Below, piece after piece: positions 57,893 through 64,000 of a DNA stretch of 64,000 bases. The DNA comes from Allosphingosinicella indica (lineage in GTDB: Bacteria > Pseudomonadota > Alphaproteobacteria > Sphingomonadales > Sphingomonadaceae). Location: NCBI RefSeq assembly GCF_900177405.1, contig NZ_LT840185.1, positions 1,045,501 to 1,109,500 on the forward strand, given 5' to 3'. A model generated the notes under the pieces. It was given only the letters and a program-made list of their open reading frames with translations, was not told where the DNA came from and did not search any database. How positions within the stretch are numbered: position 1 is the first letter of the stretch; every line of letters begins with the position of its first letter. The position numbers and the translations under genes are program-made.

Positions 57893-58521
57893 TGAGCCTG
57901 CTGCGCGTCCCCGTCTTCCCGCTGGCGGGCGCCTTGCTGTTCCCGCGCGCGCAACTTCCGCTGCACATCTTTGAGCCGCGCTACCGGGCGATGGTGCGCG
58001 ACGCGATGGCGGGCGACCAGCTCATCGCGATGGTCCAGCCGCGCGACGCGAAGGACAAGCCGGGGCTGTTCCCCGTCGGCTGCATCGGCCGGATCGAGGC
58101 CTCCGAGGCGCTCGACGATGGCCGGTTCAACATCGTGCTGGAGGGGCTGACCCGCTTCCGCATCGCGCGCGAGGCCGAGGTCGAGACGCCGTATCGCCAG
58201 ATCGACGCGGATCGATCCGCCTTCACCGCCGATGACGACGAGCCCGAGCCGCTCGCCATCTCGCTGCGCGCGGATCTGGAACAGGAATCGCGGCGCTATG
58301 CCGATGCGCTCGGCTATGCGGTCGATTGGGGCGCGGTCGCGCGGCTCGACGACGAGATGCTGGTCAACGGCATCGCCCAGATCGCGCCGTTCGACACCGG
58401 ATCGAAGCAGGCGCTGATCGAAGCGCCGGACATCTCCCATCGCGCCGACCTCCTCGTCCAGTTCATGCAGTTCCAGCGCATGATGCCCGGCGGCGCCGAC
58501 GGCCCCGCGACGCTGCAATGA
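57892..58521 (+). CDS. LON substrate-binding-domain protein
   Basis: A 209-aa protein made of the Lon N-terminal (LAN/PUA-like) domain alone: [29 protein letters not shown]. It lacks the AAA and protease domains, as in the widespread stand-alone family. A role in protein quality control is assumed because of the domain and its coupling to the YbbN-like gene. Both ends overlap neighbours by 4 bp (ATGA). Confidence 0.87.
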   Translation: MSLLRVPVFPLAGALLFPRAQLPLHIFEPRYRAMVRDAMAGDQLIAMVQPRDAKDKPGLFPVGCIGRIEASEALDDGRFNIVLEGLTRFRIAREAEVETPYRQIDADRSAFTADDDEPEPLAISLRADLEQESRRYADALGYAVDWGAVARLDDEMLVNGIAQIAPFDTGSKQALIEAPDISHRADLLVQFMQFQRMMPGGADGPATLQ

Positions 58522-58739
58522 GCATCGATCCCGCGCTGCTCGCCAAGCTCGTCTGCCCGCTGACGCGCACGCCGCTCCGGCACGAGGGCGACGAACTGAT
58601 CTCCGACGCCGCCGGCCTCGCCTTCCCGATCCGCGACGGCGTGCCGGTGATGCTGGCCGAGGAAGCGCGTTCCTTAAGGTCCTCCCCCGGCAAGCCGGGG
58701 GAGGGGGACCGTCCGAAGGACGGTGGAGGGGTCTGCTGA
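58518..58739 (+). CDS. Trm112-family protein with repeat-encoded tail
   Basis: A 73-aa Trm112p-like protein. The core [23 protein letters not shown] and [16 protein letters not shown] is complete by about residue 51. In this protein only one clear Cys remains of the zinc site, usual for proteobacterial YcaR-like members. Residues after about 54 ([19 protein letters not shown]) are encoded by a palindromic intergenic repeat that has supplied a new stop. The family activates methyltransferases in eukaryotes; the bacterial role is unclear. Confidence 0.8.
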   Translation: MSIDPALLAKLVCPLTRTPLRHEGDELISDAAGLAFPIRDGVPVMLAEEARSLRSSPGKPGEGDRPKDGGGVC

Positions 58740-58803
58740 GTCCGAGTTGCCCCTCCACCATGCTGCGCATGGTCCCCCTCCCCTGCGCTTTGCGCAGGGG
58801 AGG
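58681..58803. repeat. Palindromic intergenic repeat cluster (REP-like)
   Basis: Four hairpins in a row: CCCCCGGCAAGCCGGGGG, CCGTCCGAAGGACGG, CCATGCTGCGCATGG and CCCCTGCGCTTTGCGCAGGGG. The outer parts are mirror-like (GGAGGGGGACC...GGTCCCCCTCC), so the unit is an inverted pair of two-hairpin elements. Such repeats are common in sphingomonad spacers. It covers the end of the Trm112 gene and ends at the ubiH-type stop, so it may also terminate both. Confidence 0.8.
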
Positions 58804-58804
58804 A

Positions 58805-60025
58805 TCAGATCGGAAGCCCGCGTAGCAGCAGCGGCAGTTCGCCCGATTCGCCGCGGGCTTCGGCCATCAGCCGGTCCTTGAGCGGCCCGACGCGCTCGAC
58901 GACGCCCATCCCGAACCGGCGCAAGACTGAGGCGGCGCGGCCCGGCACGCCGTAGAGCCGCGTCAGCCCGTCGGTCGCGGCGGCGACCATGAAAGTGTCG
59001 AGGCTCCGCCACCGCTCGTAGCGTTCGAGCAGCGCGGCATCGCCCAGGTCCATGCCGATGCGCGCACCCTCGACGATCACTTCGGCGAGCGCCGCGGCGT
59101 CGCGGAAGCCGAGGTTGAGCCCCTGGCCCGCGATCGGATGGATGCCGTGCGCCGCATCGCCGACCAGCGCCAGCCGTTCGCCGGTGATCGTCGCCGCATG
59201 GTGAAAGCCGAGCTTGTAGCTGAACCGCGGCGCCGTGATTTCGACCGCGCCGAGGAAGCCGCCCATCCGCTTCTCCACCTCCGCCGCCAGCGCTCGCGGC
59301 GGCAGGTCCATCACCGCCGGCCCGTCCTTGGCGGCCACCGACCAGACGATCGCCGAGCGGTGGCGCCCGTCCTCACCCGGCAGCATGGGCAGAATCGCGA
59401 ATGGCCCGGCCGGGTAGAAGATCTCGTAAGCTGTGTTGCCGTGATCCGTCTCGTGCGTGACGGTGACGACGATCGCGGTATGATCGTAGCTCCAGCGCGC
59501 GAGCGGAATGTTCGCCGCCTCGCGCGTCGGCGACATGCGCCCTTCCGCCCCGACGATCAGCGGCGCCGCGATTGTGCGGCCGTCCGCCAGCGTCACCCGC
59601 GCGCCCGCGCCGTCGCGTACCACCTCGGCCGGACGTGCGGGCATCAGCAGCGTCAGATTCTCCGATGCGAGCGCGGTCTCGCGCAGCGCCGCGCGGATCA
59701 GCCGGTTCTCGAACATGATGCCGAGCGGGCGGTCGTCCTCGGGCGTCTCGAACAGGATCCCGCCGGGCCTGAGGCCATCGCTGACGCGGATCGCGCCGAT
59801 CGCGCAGCCCATCCCCTCCAGCCGCGCGCCGACGCCGATCGCCTCGAGCATCCGCCACGATGCGCTCGCCACTGCCGTCGCGCGCCCGTCATAGGTCGGC
59901 GCAAGCTGGCTCGCAGGATCGGCCGGATCGACGACGATGGTCGAAACGCCGTGCCGGTCGAGCGCGATGGCAAGCGTGAGGCCGACGAGCCCGCCGCCGA
60001 GGATGATGACGTCCGCGCGTTCCAT
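58805..60025 (-). CDS. UbiH/UbiF/COQ6-family FAD monooxygenase
   Basis: A 406-aa flavoprotein hydroxylase. It has ILGGGLVGLTLA (FAD Rossmann site), the DG-type motif near VGAEGRMS and GDAAHGIHPIAGQGLNLG (second FAD motif). These enzymes hydroxylate the aromatic ring in ubiquinone synthesis; which carbon this one attacks is not clear from sequence. The ATG at 60025 gives the conserved start. It is convergent with the Trm112 unit across the repeat cluster and divergent from ftsK. Confidence 0.9.
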   Translation of the reverse strand: MERADVIILGGGLVGLTLAIALDRHGVSTIVVDPADPASQLAPTYDGRATAVASASWRMLEAIGVGARLEGMGCAIGAIRVSDGLRPGGILFETPEDDRPLGIMFENRLIRAALRETALASENLTLLMPARPAEVVRDGAGARVTLADGRTIAAPLIVGAEGRMSPTREAANIPLARWSYDHTAIVVTVTHETDHGNTAYEIFYPAGPFAILPMLPGEDGRHRSAIVWSVAAKDGPAVMDLPPRALAAEVEKRMGGFLGAVEITAPRFSYKLGFHHAATITGERLALVGDAAHGIHPIAGQGLNLGFRDAAALAEVIVEGARIGMDLGDAALLERYERWRSLDTFMVAAATDGLTRLYGVPGRAASVLRRFGMGVVERVGPLKDRLMAEARGESGELPLLLRGLPI

Positions 60026-60152
60026 CGCTCCGGTCTAGCGATGCAGCGGAGCAACGCCAAGCGCCCGGCGACGCCATGACCGCCCGCCGCGCTTGACCGG
60101 GGAGTCCGCGAGGGCGCATGAGGTGGCCGGGGAACATAGCGGGCACGAGGAC

Positions 60153-62497
<2,345 letters not shown>

Positions 62498-62498
<1 letters not shown>

Positions 62499-62520
62499 AC
62501 CCCGCGGAACCGTGGGGGTT
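62498..62520 (+). terminator. Hairpin between ftsK and lolA
   Basis: AACCCC(G)CGG pairs with CCGTGGGGGTT around an AA loop with a bulged G. It touches the ftsK stop. No T-run follows, so it may lessen rather than stop read-through into lolA, 55 bp on. Confidence 0.45.
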
Positions 62521-62574
62521 CAGTGGGCATTCAACCCGGATTGCTAGACACGCCCCCGTAACAGTTCGGAGACG

Positions 62575-63201
62575 ATGATGACGCGCAGCGTTTCGCGCAC
62601 CCTTTTCCTGGCCGCCGCAGCGGCGGTGCTGAGCGTGCCCGTCGCGGCGCAGCAGACGTCGCCGCTGGCGCAGGCGCAGGGCCATCTGAAGGCGGTCGAT
62701 ACGATGACCGCCGATTTCGCGCAGACCGGCCGCAACGGCCGCACGCTGACTGGCACCATCACCATGAAGCGGCCGGGCCGCGTCCGCTTCGAATATGCCA
62801 AGGGCATCCCGATGCTGATCGTCGGTGACGGCAAGGCGCTGACCTTCATCGATTATGAGGTGAAGCAGGTGTCGCGCTGGCCGATCGGCACCTCGCCGCT
62901 CTCGGTGCTGCTCAACCCCGACAAGGATCTGCGCGGCGTCGCCAAGGTGACGCGCAACGACAGCCAGGTGCTTCTGGTCGAGGCGAAGGACCGTCAGCGG
63001 CCCGAATTCGGAACCATTACCATCGCTTTCGCCAAGGTGCCGAGCGCGCCGCAGGGGCTGATGCTGCAGGGCTGGACGACGATCGACGCGCAGAACAATC
63101 GCTCGACGATCAAGCTCACCAACCAGCGATTCAACGTCGCAGTGGCCGATTCCGCCTTCCGCTGGACCGACCCGCGGCCCAACCGTGGCCCGCGCGGCTG
63201 A
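62575..63201 (+). CDS. LolA-type outer-membrane lipoprotein carrier protein
   Basis: A 208-aa periplasmic protein. A signal peptide (about 1-25, VPVAAQ) precedes a LolA-like half-barrel, with the MTADFAQTGRNGRTLTG and KRPGRVRFEY segments typical of the family. LolA carries lipoproteins from LolCDE to the outer-membrane acceptor. Tandem ATGs (62575/62578) follow CGGAGACG. Linkage of ftsK and lolA is common in proteobacteria. A structured spacer follows. Confidence 0.88.
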   Translation: MMTRSVSRTLFLAAAAAVLSVPVAAQQTSPLAQAQGHLKAVDTMTADFAQTGRNGRTLTGTITMKRPGRVRFEYAKGIPMLIVGDGKALTFIDYEVKQVSRWPIGTSPLSVLLNPDKDLRGVAKVTRNDSQVLLVEAKDRQRPEFGTITIAFAKVPSAPQGLMLQGWTTIDAQNNRSTIKLTNQRFNVAVADSAFRWTDPRPNRGPRG

Positions 63202-63249
63202 TTTTTCGGTTTCTGAACGAAATTGTTAACGCCATTCATCGGCGCGACA

Positions 63250-63400
63250 GGAAAATGGGCCTAATAGGAGGGCTGCAATTGCAGGGCTTGTAACCGGGTT
63301 TTCCCCCTGTTTCCCGACCGGGCTCCTGCAATTGACCTCGCGTAGCAAACGCTAGGTTGGCCCTCGCTCCACGCCCCCGGAGCGGGGGCCTTACCTTTTT
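63250..63400 (+). ncRNA. Candidate structured RNA with three-way junction
   Basis: Three helices tile this spacer almost without gaps. P1 is GAGGGC (63268-63273) with GCCCTC (63360-63365). P2 is CAATTGCAGG (63276-63285) with CCTGCAATTG (63325-63334), with an inner CGGG/CCCG pair. P3 is ACCTCGCGT (63335-63343) with ACGCTAGGT (63349-63357), one mismatch. A terminator follows at 63373. The segment lacks coding signs. It could be a free small RNA, a 6S-like RNA or a leader of the exonuclease gene. Ends are approximate. Confidence 0.5.
63373..63400 (+). terminator. Intrinsic terminator before exonuclease III gene
   Basis: GCCCCCG pairs with CGGGGGC around a GAG loop (63373-63389), followed by CTTACCTTTTT. 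It could end lolA transcripts or the structured RNA. Confidence 0.7.
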
Positions 63401-63425
63401 GGGGCCGCGCGGCTACATCGCCCCC

Positions 63426-64000
63426 ATGTCCCGCCCCGATCCGCAATCCAACCTGAAGATCGCATCCTGGAACATAAATTCGGTGCGCGCGCGCGCCGGG
63501 ATCGTCGAGCAATTCCTTCGCACCGAGCAGCCCGACATCCTATGCCTCCAGGAAACGAAGGTGATGGACGACGCCTTCCCGCGCGATCTGTTCCAGCGGC
63601 TCGGCTACAAGCACATGGTGCTGTGCGGGCAGCGGATGCACCACGGCGTCGCGATCCTTAGCCGCCTACCGCTCGCCAATGTCGACAAGCATGACTGGCA
63701 GGCGAATGGCGAGGCGCGACATGTCGGCGTCGATCTCGAATGCGGGATCCGGCTGGAAAATGTCTATATCCCCGCCGGCGGCGACATCCCCGATCGCGCG
63801 CTCAACCCCAAGTTCGGCCAAAAGCTCGACTTCCTCGAACGGATGACGCGCTGGTCGGAGACGACAAAGCGGCCGACCATCATGGTCGGCGATTTCAACG
63901 TCGCGCCGCTCGAATGCGATGTCTGGAGCCACAAGGCGCTGATCAACGTCGTCAGTCACACGCCTGTCGAGGTCGCGGCGCTGACCGGGCTGCAGCAGAG
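63426..64000 (+). CDS. xth: Exonuclease III (partial, 5' part)
   Basis: The first 191 codons of an ExoIII-type AP endonuclease run off the window end. Motifs seen: IASWNINSVRAR, CLQETKV (metal-binding Glu), YIPAGGD and MVGDFNVAP (catalytic Asp-Asn). It repairs abasic sites and blocked 3' ends. ATG 63426 lies 37 bp after the terminator stem; the ribosome site is weak. Typical full length is about 260 aa, so roughly a quarter is missing. Confidence 0.93.
   Translation, partial: MSRPDPQSNLKIASWNINSVRARAGIVEQFLRTEQPDILCLQETKVMDDAFPRDLFQRLGYKHMVLCGQRMHHGVAILSRLPLANVDKHDWQANGEARHVGVDLECGIRLENVYIPAGGDIPDRALNPKFGQKLDFLERMTRWSETTKRPTIMVGDFNVAPLECDVWSHKALINVVSHTPVEVAALTGLQQ

Overview
The window looks like a chromosome segment from a Sphingomonas-type alphaproteobacterium (order Sphingomonadales). 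The DNA is GC-rich. It carries alphaproteobacterial markers: a CarD/CdnL regulator, a DUF1489 protein, a TIGR02186/TauE pair, an SUV3-like helicase, a SdhAF4-like DUF1674 protein and a hemC-hemD-mitofilin cluster. Many genes overlap by 4 bp or use GTG/TTG starts. The host assignment is an inference from gene content.

Left part (1-45,446) is ordinary chromosome. It holds the end of a DsbD-like reductase with a redoxin, a threonine-aldolase-type lyase, a DMT exporter, two M23 peptidases, a TauE/TIGR02186 operon, a HerA-like ATPase, an SUV3-like helicase with an S4 protein, fdxA, carD, two GIN-domain surface proteins and DUF1489. Next come mgtE, a cyclophilin, a LysR regulator and a CDC48-type AAA ATPase behind a probable small RNA. 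These are followed by an MFS carrier, a PmtA-like methyltransferase, a zinc-ribbon/PspC region with a striking double palindrome, and polA with a flippase. A minus-strand operon then runs htpX, small membrane protein, rsmB, rpe, heparinase-like, purH. After it come gpsA-tsaD, hemC-hemD-Mic60-like, a haem-type TonB receptor with DUF6607 under a Fur-like site, and a CocE hydrolase.

Middle part (45,481-56,788) is an integrated mobile element of about 11.3 kb. It sits in the 3' half of tRNA-Gly(GCC) and is bounded by a 48-bp direct repeat. The left end carries a tyrosine integrase, an AlpA-like small HTH protein behind a perfect consensus promoter, and a 473-aa protein of no recognised family that contains all three catalytic motifs of a family-A/T7-type polymerase palm. 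After two small coupled genes and an XRE repressor comes a tightly overlapping five-gene minus-strand operon: GNAT-ABC ATPase fusion (COG2401-like), HerA-type ATPase, unknown protein, PLD-type nuclease and AAA ATPase. I read the element as a satellite-like island carrying a replication polymerase and a candidate antiphage or DNA-processing system that I do not recognise as described. No conjugation or capsid genes are present.

Right part (56,741-64,000) returns to chromosome. It holds the intact tRNA-Gly, ybbN-like thioredoxin, Lon-substrate-domain protein, a Trm112 protein whose tail is encoded by a palindromic repeat, a UbiH-type hydroxylase, ftsK, lolA, a candidate three-way-junction structured RNA, and the start of exonuclease III.
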